Assembly (NCBI GenBank): GCA_004556545.1
Contig: SFGO01000036.1
Span: 1 to 22,061, forward strand
DNA: 22,061 nucleotides
From: Clostridiales bacterium
GTDB taxonomy: Bacteria > Bacillota > Clostridia > Christensenellales > Aristaeellaceae
Reading direction: 5' to 3'
In this document: positions 7,583-14,759 of the stretch, one piece after another
Numbering within the stretch: position 1 is the first letter of the stretch
Layout: each line of letters starts with the position of its first letter
Position numbers and translations under genes: made by a program
The notes under the pieces: model-generated
The model's database searches: none
The model's input: the letters and a program-made list of their open reading frames with translations, nothing else
What the model was told of the DNA's origin: nothing

Positions 7583-8539
7583 TCATGACTCCTTTGCATA
7601 TTTTTCCAGCTCTATGCGGATTCCTTCTTTGATGGAAACGAAATCCGCCTGAGACAGGCCGGTAGCCTGAAGCACCTTCGTATTATCAATGACCCGGTTG
7701 AACAAACGGTCGTATTTCAGAATCCAGGGATCCCGCTGCAGCTTGGGGTTGTCCCGGAGATAGTCCTCCGTGTCGACCCAATCCACCTGAAGCCCGGTCA
7801 GTTCCGCATACGCCTCCGCCACCTGCCCCCAAGTCCAATTTTGGGCGGAGGAAATGGTAAACGCCTCGCCCAACGCCTGCGGCTGAAACAGCAGACGGGC
7901 GATCAGCTTGCCGGAGTTGCCCGCCCAGTCCAGCCCGGCCGTCCGGTCACGGCAGATGTTCGGCAGAGACAGGTGTTTTCCCTGCCGGACGGCTTCGGGG
8001 ATTTCATGCCCGGAACGAGTGACCAGGTCAAACCTGTGGCGGGAAAACGAAATCACAGGCCGGACGATGATCCAGCGCCCGCCGCCGCATTCTTCCCGGA
8101 GAAATTTTTCGCCCTCCGATTTGGAAACGGCGTATTTTTCCTTCTGCAGGAAGCCCTCGTCCACGCCCTGAAGAACGTCGTACAGGATGGGCGCGTTTTC
8201 GGTGATGGGATGCGCCCGGTCCGCATAGATGCGGTAGGAGGAAAGAAAGACCACCCGTTCGGCGGAGGCGGACAGCAGCCGATAAACAGGCTTGTAATCC
8301 TCCGCATTCGGATAGTGCAGGTAATTGATAATGCCGTCGTAGCGCCGTTCCTTCAGAAACGCCGCCAGATAATCTAACGTGGCCCGGCCCTGATAGAAAC
8401 AGAGGCCTTCCCGCGCGGGCTGGTTGTCTTCCAGGCAGATCACGTCCACCTGACAGTTCATCCGAAGCAGTTCTTCCGCCGTATAGGCGCCCAACGTTCC
8501 GCCGCCGCCGATCAGCAGCACCTTTCTGGCTTCATTCAT
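7583..8539 (-). CDS. Extended SDR, NAD-dependent epimerase/dehydratase-like
   Basis: A 318-residue protein with an N-terminal Rossmann loop GGGGTLGAYT (11-20), a Ser100-Ser101 segment (VVFLSSYRIYAD), and the catalytic YxxxK pair Tyr136 and Lys140 in KYAVSK. Together these place it in the extended short-chain dehydrogenases that act on nucleotide sugars or free sugar-like compounds. The C-terminal part (WTWGQVAEAYAELTG) is the substrate domain. AAGGAGA lies 10 nt before ATG. The gene follows the Gfo/Idh/MocA gene by 18 nt and precedes the quinone-oxidoreductase-like gene by 3 nt. Epimerase versus dehydrogenase activity cannot be decided. Confidence 0.88.
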   Translation of the reverse strand: MNEARKVLLIGGGGTLGAYTAEELLRMNCQVDVICLEDNQPAREGLCFYQGRATLDYLAAFLKERRYDGIINYLHYPNAEDYKPVYRLLSASAERVVFLSSYRIYADRAHPITENAPILYDVLQGVDEGFLQKEKYAVSKSEGEKFLREECGGGRWIIVRPVISFSRHRFDLVTRSGHEIPEAVRQGKHLSLPNICRDRTAGLDWAGNSGKLIARLLFQPQALGEAFTISSAQNWTWGQVAEAYAELTGLQVDWVDTEDYLRDNPKLQRDPWILKYDRLFNRVIDNTKVLQATGLSQADFVSIKEGIRIELEKYAKES

Positions 8540-8557
8540 GACTGTTTTGTCTCCTTT

Positions 8558-9592
8558 TCAACGAACTTCTGTGCATCCGCAGGACTTCAGAATCAGCTTG
8601 TGCAGCCGCCGCTCGTATTCATAGGAGAAGGGGTTCTTTTCCTCGCCCTTCACATAGGCCGCAAAGGCCCGGAACATCGCGTCGTACCGTCCGTGGGAGG
8701 GCGTATCGTGATAGCTTCCCCGGACGTGCCAGCCCGGATCAAAGGCCTCCCGGACACCGGTCTTCTGAGAAGAAAAGACTTTGGCGTCCTGATCCAGCCA
8801 TTCAAAGGGCTTGAGCTCTACGGTGCCCTTGGAGCCGCAGACCACCAGCTGACGGCGCTCGAAGCCGCCGTACTCCACCGCCGTGCTCTTGGCAAAGGAA
8901 ATGCCGTTGCGGTAGCGGAACACCACCATGCCGAAATCATCGGCGGTTACGCCGTCCAGACCGGAAGGCATGCTCATGGGGAAAATTTCCTCCGGCTCGC
9001 CCTGAATGGCATAGATCAGATCGATCAGATGGCAGCCCAAAAAATAGAGCATCCCGCCGGGATAGTTGCCGAGCCAGTTTCTCTTTTCAACGGTATGAAG
9101 GCAGTTCATCTGAGCCTCGACAGAATAGATTTCGCCCAGCCGTCCCGCGCGGATATCCTCCATCAGCTGAACCACCGCCGGATTGTAGCGGTACATATAG
9201 CCGGTCTGGAAGGGAAGCTGCTTTTCTTCCACCAGATCCATCAGCCGGTCAAAGTCTGCGTCGGAGGCGCTGCCGGGTTTATCCATGTGCATGGGAAGGC
9301 CCCGTTCCGCCGCCCGGATGGCGTATTCCGTCAGCCGCCGGTCTTCGGTTTCGATGCAGACCGCGTCCAGGCTTGGGTCGTTCAGAATCTCGTCCGCGGT
9401 TTTCCGGCAAATGCCGTCGTAAACCTGTTTTGTCTGTGCAAAGACTTCTTCATCGCCGGGAACGACGGCAAAGCCGGTCAGCTCGTACAGATCGCTCTGC
9501 TCCTTCAGCGTCCGAATCGCCGCCGTAGCGTGATCGTGGCCCACGCCGATCTGGGCAATTTTCAGTTTTTTTGTTTCCTTCATTTCCTTCAT
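8558..9592 (-). CDS. Gfo/Idh/MocA family oxidoreductase
   Basis: A 344-residue NAD(P)-dependent dehydrogenase of the glucose-fructose oxidoreductase/inositol dehydrogenase family. The dinucleotide loop is IGVGHDHAT (15-23), the conserved EKP-type motif appears as MDKPG (103-107), and the C-terminal catalytic helix shows GCHLIDL with His188 and Asp191. The family oxidises sugars, sugar acids or cyclitols. The ATG overlaps the stop of the preceding MDR gene (ATGA), and GGAGG lies 8 nt upstream within that gene, so translation is coupled. An MDR followed by a Gfo/Idh domain resembles the fused bi-domain oxidoreductases known elsewhere. Substrate unknown. Confidence 0.92.
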   Translation of the reverse strand: MKEMKETKKLKIAQIGVGHDHATAAIRTLKEQSDLYELTGFAVVPGDEEVFAQTKQVYDGICRKTADEILNDPSLDAVCIETEDRRLTEYAIRAAERGLPMHMDKPGSASDADFDRLMDLVEEKQLPFQTGYMYRYNPAVVQLMEDIRAGRLGEIYSVEAQMNCLHTVEKRNWLGNYPGGMLYFLGCHLIDLIYAIQGEPEEIFPMSMPSGLDGVTADDFGMVVFRYRNGISFAKSTAVEYGGFERRQLVVCGSKGTVELKPFEWLDQDAKVFSSQKTGVREAFDPGWHVRGSYHDTPSHGRYDAMFRAFAAYVKGEEKNPFSYEYERRLHKLILKSCGCTEVR

Positions 9593-10620
9593 TTCATTTT
9601 CCTCCAGTCAAACTGAACCGCAATCGGGAAATTCCGGTCAAAGGCCAGACGCTCGTAAACGGCCGCGCACTCCTCGGGAGAATGGGTTTCTTCCACCATC
9701 TCTTCCAAGTTCAGCCGCCCGCCCGCGCACAGCCGAAGCGCCGCCTGAATATCGTCCCGATGGGTGAACCAGCCCGGATGAGACTCCACGTTCGGCCGGG
9801 CGATGGTGTGCGCGCCAATGACGGTGATGCCCGGGCCATGGATTTTTTTATAATAGTCCACCGTGAAATCGGCGTTTCGGGTGCAGCCCAGCAGCGCCAC
9901 CCGTCCGAACTTCGCCATGCAGTCCAGCGCCTCGTTGAAGCCCGCGCCGACGCCCGTGACCTCAATCGCCGTGTTCACGCCGCCGTGCGTTGCGTCTTTC
10001 ACCTGCCGGGCAAAATCCTCCTGCAGGGGATCGAAGGCATCATCCGCGCCGTATTTCAGGGCCAGTTCCCGCCGACGGGGGTTGGGGTCTGCGGCGATTA
10101 TCGGCACGGCCCCTGCGGCCCGCAGCAGCTTGACGGCAATCAGTCCCAGTACGCCCAGCCCCATCACAAGGGCGCTTTCGCCCATTTCCAGCCGCGTCTT
10201 GCGGATGGCTGCCATGGGGAAGGTCGTAATAAAGCTGAGCGCTCCCGTTTCAAAGGAAAGGGAATGGGGCAGACCTTCGCCGTCCAATGGGATGACCTGC
10301 TCTTCCGGCACCACGTTATAGTTCTGATGTTTGCCCCAGTAGACCACCACTCGGTCGCCGGGCTTCACGCCGGTCACGGCGCTGCCCGTGCGCACGACGA
10401 TTCCGGCGCTGTTGTAGCCGGAGCTGCGCGGGAACGACACCCGAGACGCTCCGTTAGGATCGACGTTGGGGTCGCCGGTGAGATTGGCGCGCTCCGTCCC
10501 CGCGCTGATGGTAGAGATCACCGTCTGCACCATGACCTGATGCTCGCCGACCTCCGGCAGCTCCACATCCAGCAGTTCCGCACGGTTGGCGGCGGTAAAA
10601 ACGATCTGTTTTCCGTTCAT
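9589..10620 (-). CDS. MDR dehydrogenase of the BchC-like type, lacking zinc ligands
   Basis: A 343-residue medium-chain dehydrogenase. The Rossmann loop is VMGLGVLGL (152-160) with the acidic strand end AADP. Where catalytic-zinc alcohol dehydrogenases have a Cys near residue 38 and a GHE, this protein has TISAGTERANL (37-47) and PRSSGYNSAG (64-73), the pattern of the subgroup near bacteriochlorophyllide dehydrogenase BchC. Start at 10620 is chosen because GGGAGGA lies 7 nt upstream; a 29-codon upstream extension runs through the promoter -10 and is rejected. First gene of a four-gene operon, divergent from an AraC regulator. It probably oxidises a hydroxyl on a sugar or cyclitol, without catalytic zinc. 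Confidence 0.88.
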   Translation of the reverse strand: MNGKQIVFTAANRAELLDVELPEVGEHQVMVQTVISTISAGTERANLTGDPNVDPNGASRVSFPRSSGYNSAGIVVRTGSAVTGVKPGDRVVVYWGKHQNYNVVPEEQVIPLDGEGLPHSLSFETGALSFITTFPMAAIRKTRLEMGESALVMGLGVLGLIAVKLLRAAGAVPIIAADPNPRRRELALKYGADDAFDPLQEDFARQVKDATHGGVNTAIEVTGVGAGFNEALDCMAKFGRVALLGCTRNADFTVDYYKKIHGPGITVIGAHTIARPNVESHPGWFTHRDDIQAALRLCAGGRLNLEEMVEETHSPEECAAVYERLAFDRNFPIAVQFDWRKMK

Positions 10621-10663
10621 GAAAATTCCTCCCTTCAGGGTTTCGCATTGGAAAGCTGAGGTC

Positions 10664-10669
10664 ATTATA
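10664..10669 (-). promoter_or_regulatory. -10 element of the oxidoreductase operon promoter
   Basis: The minus strand has a perfect TATAAT (10669-10664) about 45 bp before the first operon gene, but no recognisable -35 at 16-18 bp (the position reads CCGGGG). A promoter with a good -10 and no -35 is typical of activator dependence, consistent with control by the divergent AraC protein. The activator link is an inference. Confidence 0.6.
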
Positions 10670-10674
10670 TCACC

Positions 10675-10703
10675 TTGACTTCTCCGCCCCGGTATGCTAT
10701 TCT
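10675..10703 (+). promoter_or_regulatory. Promoter of the divergent AraC-family gene
   Basis: TTGACT (10675-10680) and TATTCT (10698-10703) are 17 bp apart, and TGC precedes the -10. This promoter interleaves with the opposing operon promoter, whose -10 ends at 10669. A second possible -10, TATAAT at 10731, has no matching -35. Confidence 0.65.
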
Positions 10704-10749
10704 CCAAATTAAGAGGTAATTTTCTCTAATTATAATGGGGAGTTTTCCA

Positions 10750-11502
10750 ATGAATGACGCAATATTCTCCAGCAGCTTTTATTTTCGCACCATTACCCAC
10801 GTCCGCTTTCATTATACCGATAACCGGGCCGGTTCGCCCAGCCATTATTTTGCGATGATGCTGAACGGCCGCTTTCGAATCACGGACGCCTCCGGCAGCA
10901 TTGACATTCATGCGGGAGAAATTTTCTACATTCCCAAGGGCGTGCGTTACCAGTCCTATTGGTACGGAGAGCCGGAAGTGCGGCTGATTTCGCTGGGTTT
11001 TCACTTCCTGCCGAATTTTGAAGGGCATGCGTATCCGATACAGGTGATTCCCTTTGACGAGGACGCCGCCGGGCTTTTTCGGCAGATTGCAGCCGCGCCC
11101 CGGCTGTCCGCCCGGGAAATCGGCCTGTTCTATACGCTGACGGCCCTGCTGCTGCCGCGAATGAGCTACTGTACGCCCTGCCGCACCCGGCAAATTGTGG
11201 ATACCACCCGGCAATACCTGATGGAGCATCCTCACGCACGGGCGGCGGAGCTGGCCAAGCATAACGCCATCAGCGAGGCCGCGCTCTATGCCGCCTTTCA
11301 GAAGTCGTCGGATGTGACGCTCAACGCGCTGCGCGGCCAGCTGCTTTTAGAGCGCGCCCGGGATCTGCTTCTTTCCACAGACCAGCCGGTGGAATCGGTC
11401 AGCGACGAGCTGGGCTTCAGCTCCGCCTCCTACTTTCGGAAAAAATTCAAGGCCCATTTCGGCATGACTCCAGGAGAAATGCGGAAAAAGTATCGAATCT
11501 GA
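10750..11502 (+). CDS. AraC-family transcriptional regulator (cupin + HTH)
   Basis: A 250-residue regulator. The N-terminal cupin-type sensor shows SHYFAMMLNGRFRI and DIHAGEIFYIPKGVRYQSYW (about 52-71), the arrangement of sugar-sensing AraC proteins. The C-terminal DNA-binding domain (about 150-250) holds AELAKHNAISEAALYAAFQKSS and VSDELGFSSASYFRKKFKAHFGMTPGEMRKK. The start at 10750 is preferred over an in-frame ATG at 10735 because GGGGAG lies 7 nt before it. It is divergent from the four-gene oxidoreductase operon and likely activates it, probably in response to the operon's substrate. It ends 8 bp from the convergent SDR gene. Confidence 0.92.
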   Translation: MNDAIFSSSFYFRTITHVRFHYTDNRAGSPSHYFAMMLNGRFRITDASGSIDIHAGEIFYIPKGVRYQSYWYGEPEVRLISLGFHFLPNFEGHAYPIQVIPFDEDAAGLFRQIAAAPRLSAREIGLFYTLTALLLPRMSYCTPCRTRQIVDTTRQYLMEHPHARAAELAKHNAISEAALYAAFQKSSDVTLNALRGQLLLERARDLLLSTDQPVESVSDELGFSSASYFRKKFKAHFGMTPGEMRKKYRI

Positions 11503-11510
11503 CCGGCGTT

Positions 11511-12263
11511 TTACTGCTTCCTGCGGCAGCCGTCGATTTGGATATTCTGGGCGGAAATATAGCTTGCTTCGTCGCTGGCCAGGAAGCAGATCAGCGCCGC
11601 GTTCTCAGCGTCGCTGCCGGTGCGGCCCATAAAGGAAAGCTGGCTCGGCTCCGTGTACGTAACGTCGGAATGTTCCGAAGGGCTTACGCTGCCCGGGGCC
11701 ACACAGTTGACGGTAACGCCCTGCGCGGCCACCTCCTTGGCCAGCGCCTTCGTCAGCGCGATCAGCGCGCCCTTTGTAGCGGAATAATGAACCATGTTTG
11801 CGTTTCCGTAAACGCCTGCCACGGAGCCGACGTTGATAATCCGCCCATAGCCTCTTTCCAGCATGCCGCCCAGCACGGCCCGGGTGCAGTACACGGTTCC
11901 CAGCACATTTACGTCGAAGAACCTTTTCCATTCGTCCGTCGGAACCTCCAGAAAGGGGGTCCAGCAGCGCCACAGGGCCGCATTGTTTACCAGAATATCC
12001 ACCCGCCCGAACTTTTCCACCGCTTCCCGAACCGTTTCGTTTACCCGCTGCTCGTCGCTGATATCGCAGGGCCGGACAAACAGCCTGTCGCTGCCGCCTG
12101 TCCCCATTTGTCCAAGAAGCTCCTCCCGCAGCGCCTCCAGTGTTTCCAAACGGCGATCCAGAAGAATCAGGCAAGCCCCTTCCTGCGCCATTCTGAGCGC
12201 ACAGGCCCGGCCGATTCCCACGGAGGCTCCGGTAATCATGGCTGCCTTTCCCGTAAACATCAT
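11511..12263 (-). CDS. Classical short-chain dehydrogenase/reductase (SDR)
   Basis: A 250-residue classical SDR. It has the cofactor loop TGASVGIG (11-18), NNAA (93-96), catalytic Ser147 in INVGSVAG, and Tyr160 and Lys164 in YSATK. The acidic-strand region LLDRR suggests NAD(H) preference. Homologues reduce or oxidise secondary alcohols of many small molecules. The start at 12263 is chosen because AAGGAG lies 9 nt upstream; a longer frame from a TTG at 12290 would encode the Shine-Dalgarno itself. It lies 100 nt downstream of the dehydroquinase-like gene on the same strand. Together they could oxidise a hydroxyl and then dehydrate the ketone, as in quinate catabolism. Confidence 0.93.
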   Translation of the reverse strand: MMFTGKAAMITGASVGIGRACALRMAQEGACLILLDRRLETLEALREELLGQMGTGGSDRLFVRPCDISDEQRVNETVREAVEKFGRVDILVNNAALWRCWTPFLEVPTDEWKRFFDVNVLGTVYCTRAVLGGMLERGYGRIINVGSVAGVYGNANMVHYSATKGALIALTKALAKEVAAQGVTVNCVAPGSVSPSEHSDVTYTEPSQLSFMGRTGSDAENAALICFLASDEASYISAQNIQIDGCRRKQ

Positions 12264-12300
12264 AAAAGGCGACTCCTTCCCATGAATCAAAATTCGAAAA

Positions 12301-12346
12301 GAACGGCTTTTTAGGAACGGCTTTCTTTAGGAACGGCTTTTCTTTC
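12301..12346. repeat. Three-copy tandem repeat between the SDR and dehydroquinase-like genes
   Basis: The unit GAACGGCTTT followed by a T-rich tail occurs three times in a row, at 12301, 12315 and 12331 (periods of 14 and 16). It fills most of the 100-nt gap between the two genes and may be replication slippage or a binding-site array. Confidence 0.7.
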
Positions 12347-12363
12347 GCCGCTGCCCGGGACAA

Positions 12364-13116
12364 TCAGAGGATCATCCGATCCCGGAGCAGCTTCATATCC
12401 CGAAGCAAAGGCTGTGCCGGGGAGGCCAGACTGTCCCGCTCATAGACGCACAGATACATGCAGCAGCCAAGCTTGCCCCCGACCCGCCGCAAAAGTCCGC
12501 ACTGCCCTGTGCTGAGAAACAGAAAGGGAATTTTCAGCGATTCTTTCAGCAGCGTAATGATCCGCAGGTTTTCCAGCTCCTCCGCCACATCGGAAGCGCC
12601 CGCGACGATCTTGCAGATGTCCGCGCCCCGCCGCTGCTGCTCCAGCGCGATTTCCAGAACCCGCTCCGCCGGTGTAAAGCGGAAGATATGGGAGGACATA
12701 AGCACTTTTGCACCCCGCTGATGAAGCTGTGCGATCAGCTCTTGCTGTTTTTCAATAGCCGACGGATGGACGGCCATTTCGTCGGGCTGGCGGTCGAAGT
12801 AGTCCCCCATCATGTCGCATAGCGTCGCACCGCATTCCGCTATTTCCAAAAGCTCCGCCGCCAGCTGGTCGTCCGTCTTTTCCCCGTTATAGCCAGTGCG
12901 GTAATTGGTGGCATATACGGGGCGGATGCCGGCGAAGGCGAACAGCTCCCGATAGGTTTCCTTCGTTCGGTATTCAGGCCGCAGCTGTTCAAACTGCATG
13001 CCGAAGGCCTCTGCGCCCTCCGGAATGGAAAGCGTCATCAGTTCCCGGATCCTGTCCGGATCGGCTCCCTGCACCATGACGGTCAGCATCTCCGGTTCTT
13101 TTCCAAAGGTTTTCAT
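12364..13116 (-). CDS. Divergent type I 3-dehydroquinate dehydratase-like protein
   Basis: A 250-residue (beta/alpha)8 protein of the class I dehydroquinase family, which forms a Schiff base between Lys and a 3-keto substrate. The catalytic His is His143 (VLMSSHIFRFTP) and the Schiff-base Lys is Lys169 (ADICKIVAGAS). Arg210/Arg211 (GLLRR) and Gln235 (ASPAQ) match the family's substrate-binding Arg and Gln. However, the EWRVD-type motif of AroD reads GMQFE here, and the catalytic Glu of the KEGGE stretch is replaced in TNYRTGYNGE. The machinery for imine dehydration is kept, but the substrate pocket differs. The start has AAGGGGACAGG upstream. First gene of a minus-strand unit with the SDR; no shikimate genes are near, favouring a catabolic or alternative role. 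Confidence 0.75.
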   Translation of the reverse strand: MKTFGKEPEMLTVMVQGADPDRIRELMTLSIPEGAEAFGMQFEQLRPEYRTKETYRELFAFAGIRPVYATNYRTGYNGEKTDDQLAAELLEIAECGATLCDMMGDYFDRQPDEMAVHPSAIEKQQELIAQLHQRGAKVLMSSHIFRFTPAERVLEIALEQQRRGADICKIVAGASDVAEELENLRIITLLKESLKIPFLFLSTGQCGLLRRVGGKLGCCMYLCVYERDSLASPAQPLLRDMKLLRDRMIL

Positions 13117-13166
13117 TTTCCTGTCCCCTTCCTGCGCGATTTTGAAGTCCGCGGGTTTTCGCTCTT

Positions 13167-13195
13167 ACTATAAAAAAAGCCGTGCGGCAATACAA
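13167..13195 (-). promoter_or_regulatory. Promoter of the dehydroquinase-like/SDR unit
   Basis: TTGTAT (13195-13190) and TATAGT (13172-13167) on the minus strand are separated by 17 bp, about 50 bp before the start codon. Confidence 0.6.
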
Positions 13196-13246
13196 TGGGA
13201 AAACCGCTCCTACATTGACCTTTCCGATCCTAAATGGCTGTTTTTC

Positions 13247-13275
13247 TTGAATTTTTTAGGCGAAAAGGATATAAT
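13247..13275 (+). promoter_or_regulatory. Promoter of the third AraC-family gene
   Basis: TTGAAT (13247-13252) and perfect TATAAT (13270-13275) are 17 bp apart. The predicted start near 13282 leaves a leader of about 185 nt before the ATG, filled by a dispersed hairpin repeat. The gene-free stretch 13117-13466 is accounted for by this promoter, the opposing promoter and the repeat. Confidence 0.7.
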
Positions 13276-13278
13276 CGG

Positions 13279-13430
13279 CCTGCCTGAAAACCCCAAGTCG
13301 GCCGCCAGCGCCCGCAAACAGCGCTTCGCTGGTTTGCAGGAAAAGTGCTGCGGCACAAGAATTAGGGGCGCTGCCCCTATAACCCCGGCAGGAGGCAGTG
13401 CCTCCTGCACCTCCCCTTTTTTGACACTCT
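13279..13430 (-). repeat. Dispersed composite repeat, copy B
   Basis: Read on the minus strand, the part 13430-13389 (GTGTCA, an A-run, then GGAGGTGCAGGAGGCACTGC) matches copies C (17124-17170) and D (21964-22003). The part 13330-13279 matches copy A (76-131). In between is a GGGGC/GCCCC hairpin. Further hairpins are GCAGGAGG with CCTCCTGC and a bulged GCAAAC/GTTTGC stem. It looks like a noncoding mobile or REP-like element, and it sits in the leader of the AraC gene that follows. Confidence 0.65.
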
Positions 13431-13466
13431 GATAATAACGCCATTCTTTTCAGGAGGCCGAAAAAA

Positions 13467-14219
13467 ATGCTGAACCAGATGACTGTTCTGGATGTGAAGC
13501 AGATTTTTACGGTTTTTTCTCCCGCCGGGAGAAGAGAAACGATTGAAAACCGAAGAACCTACGGCCTTTCTTTCTGTCAGGAAGGGCAGATCACGTACCT
13601 GCATCAGGGAAAGCAGGTGGTATCCGATTGCAGCCATGCGGTGATCCTGCCTCAGGGGGAAACCTACAGCCTGCGGGGCGACCGGACGGGAGTCTTTCCG
13701 GTGATCAATTTCACCTGTACAGGCCTGCCGGGCCATACGTTTCTTTCCCTGCCCGTTTCCAATCCGGCCGTCTGCCTGCGGGAATTTGAAAAGCTGCGGG
13801 CGCTTTCCCTGTTCGAAGACCGGCGGGCGGAGAAGCTGAGCGTCTTTTATCATCTGTTGGATCTGCTGTCTGCCCAGAGCTTTCCCTGTGAAACGCTTCG
13901 TCCGGCCATTCGGTATCTGGAGGAGCACTATCAGGAGCCTGAGCTTACCAACGAAATTCTGGCCCGGGAATGCGCCGTCAGCGGGGTCTATTTCCGCAGG
14001 CTCTTCGTCCGGCATTATCGGATGACGCCCCGGCAGTATTTGATCGACCTGCGGCTGAACAGGGCCAAGCAGCTATTGGCGGAGAACGCGCTGAAAATCG
14101 GCGCGGTCGCCCAGCAGTGCGGCTTTTCCAATCCCTACCATTTTTGCCGTCTTTTCAAAGAAAAAACGGCTCTGACTCCCACGGAATACAGGAGACAGAA
14201 CCGTATCAGTAAAATTTAA
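13467..14219 (+). CDS. AraC-family transcriptional regulator
   Basis: A 250-residue regulator. The N-terminal sensor shows a beta-barrel pattern (GLSFCQEGQITYLHQGKQVV, then SHAVILPQGETYSL at about 56-69). The C-terminal double HTH runs from about 150: ELTNEILARECAVSGVYFRRLFVRHY, then IGAVAQQCGFSNPYHFCRLFKEKTALTPTEYRRQ. AGGAGG lies 9 nt before the ATG. It is divergent from the dehydroquinase-like/SDR unit and the obvious candidate to control it. It converges on nrdG with 12 bp between stops. Its long leader carries hairpins, so regulator expression may be damped after initiation. Confidence 0.92.
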   Translation: MLNQMTVLDVKQIFTVFSPAGRRETIENRRTYGLSFCQEGQITYLHQGKQVVSDCSHAVILPQGETYSLRGDRTGVFPVINFTCTGLPGHTFLSLPVSNPAVCLREFEKLRALSLFEDRRAEKLSVFYHLLDLLSAQSFPCETLRPAIRYLEEHYQEPELTNEILARECAVSGVYFRRLFVRHYRMTPRQYLIDLRLNRAKQLLAENALKIGAVAQQCGFSNPYHFCRLFKEKTALTPTEYRRQNRISKI

Positions 14220-14231
14220 GGCTAACGGCCT

Positions 14232-14759
14232 TTACCACTCCGGGGGCGACCAAAGCGTCACAGCGCCCGTCTCCCGGGTTTTTTTCATGTCGATCAGCCG
14301 CTGGTTCTTGCTGCCGCAGTAAAGCAGCTCCAGCGACCGTTCCTTCAGGCGGAACGGCCCGTCCACCAGCACGTCGATCTCCGAAAGCAGGGCGCCGACC
14401 CCTTCGTCCTGCCCGGCCAGTTCCAACAGCCGCTCATAGGTGTAGCCGCTGTAGGCCCATACGTTCAGGCCCTTCCGATGAGCCCGGCGGGCCAGCTCGG
14501 CGCAGGCCGCAGGCTGCTGAAAGGGCTCGCCGCCAGTCAGGGTGATGCCGTCCAACAGCGGGTTGCCGGTGAACTTCTTCTCCACCTCGTCCAGCGTCCA
14601 TTCCTTGCCCGCCGCAGGGTCGTGACTGCCGGGATTATGGCAGCCCTCGCAGTGATGGGGGCAGCCCTGGGTAAAGATAGAAACCCGGAAGCCGGGGCCG
14701 TCCACGATGGAGTCCGTCACCAGCCCGAACAGGCGGATAACAGACGGAATTTCACTCAT
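14232..14759 (-). CDS. nrdG: Anaerobic ribonucleotide reductase-activating protein (radical SAM)
   Basis: A 175-residue radical-SAM enzyme of the NrdG family, which installs the glycyl radical on class III ribonucleotide reductase NrdD. The iron-sulfur ligands are Cys33, Cys37 and Cys40 in CPHHCEGC, followed by HNP as in NrdG. TLTGGEPFQQP is the SAM-binding GGE motif. AGGGAGGA lies 9 nt before the ATG. The ATG overlaps the 3' end of the FeoB-associated gene by 8 nt, so it is the last gene of the feo operon. No nrdD is in the window, which is unusual since nrdG normally follows nrdD; activation of another glycyl radical enzyme cannot be excluded. Confidence 0.92.
   Translation of the reverse strand: MSEIPSVIRLFGLVTDSIVDGPGFRVSIFTQGCPHHCEGCHNPGSHDPAAGKEWTLDEVEKKFTGNPLLDGITLTGGEPFQQPAACAELARRAHRKGLNVWAYSGYTYERLLELAGQDEGVGALLSEIDVLVDGPFRLKERSLELLYCGSKNQRLIDMKKTRETGAVTLWSPPEW
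14264..14287 (+). terminator. Possible terminator of the third AraC gene, inside nrdG
   Basis: On the plus strand a short CCCG/CGGG stem is followed by seven T residues, within the 3' end of the opposing nrdG. The stem is only four to five pairs, so support is weak. Confidence 0.3.
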
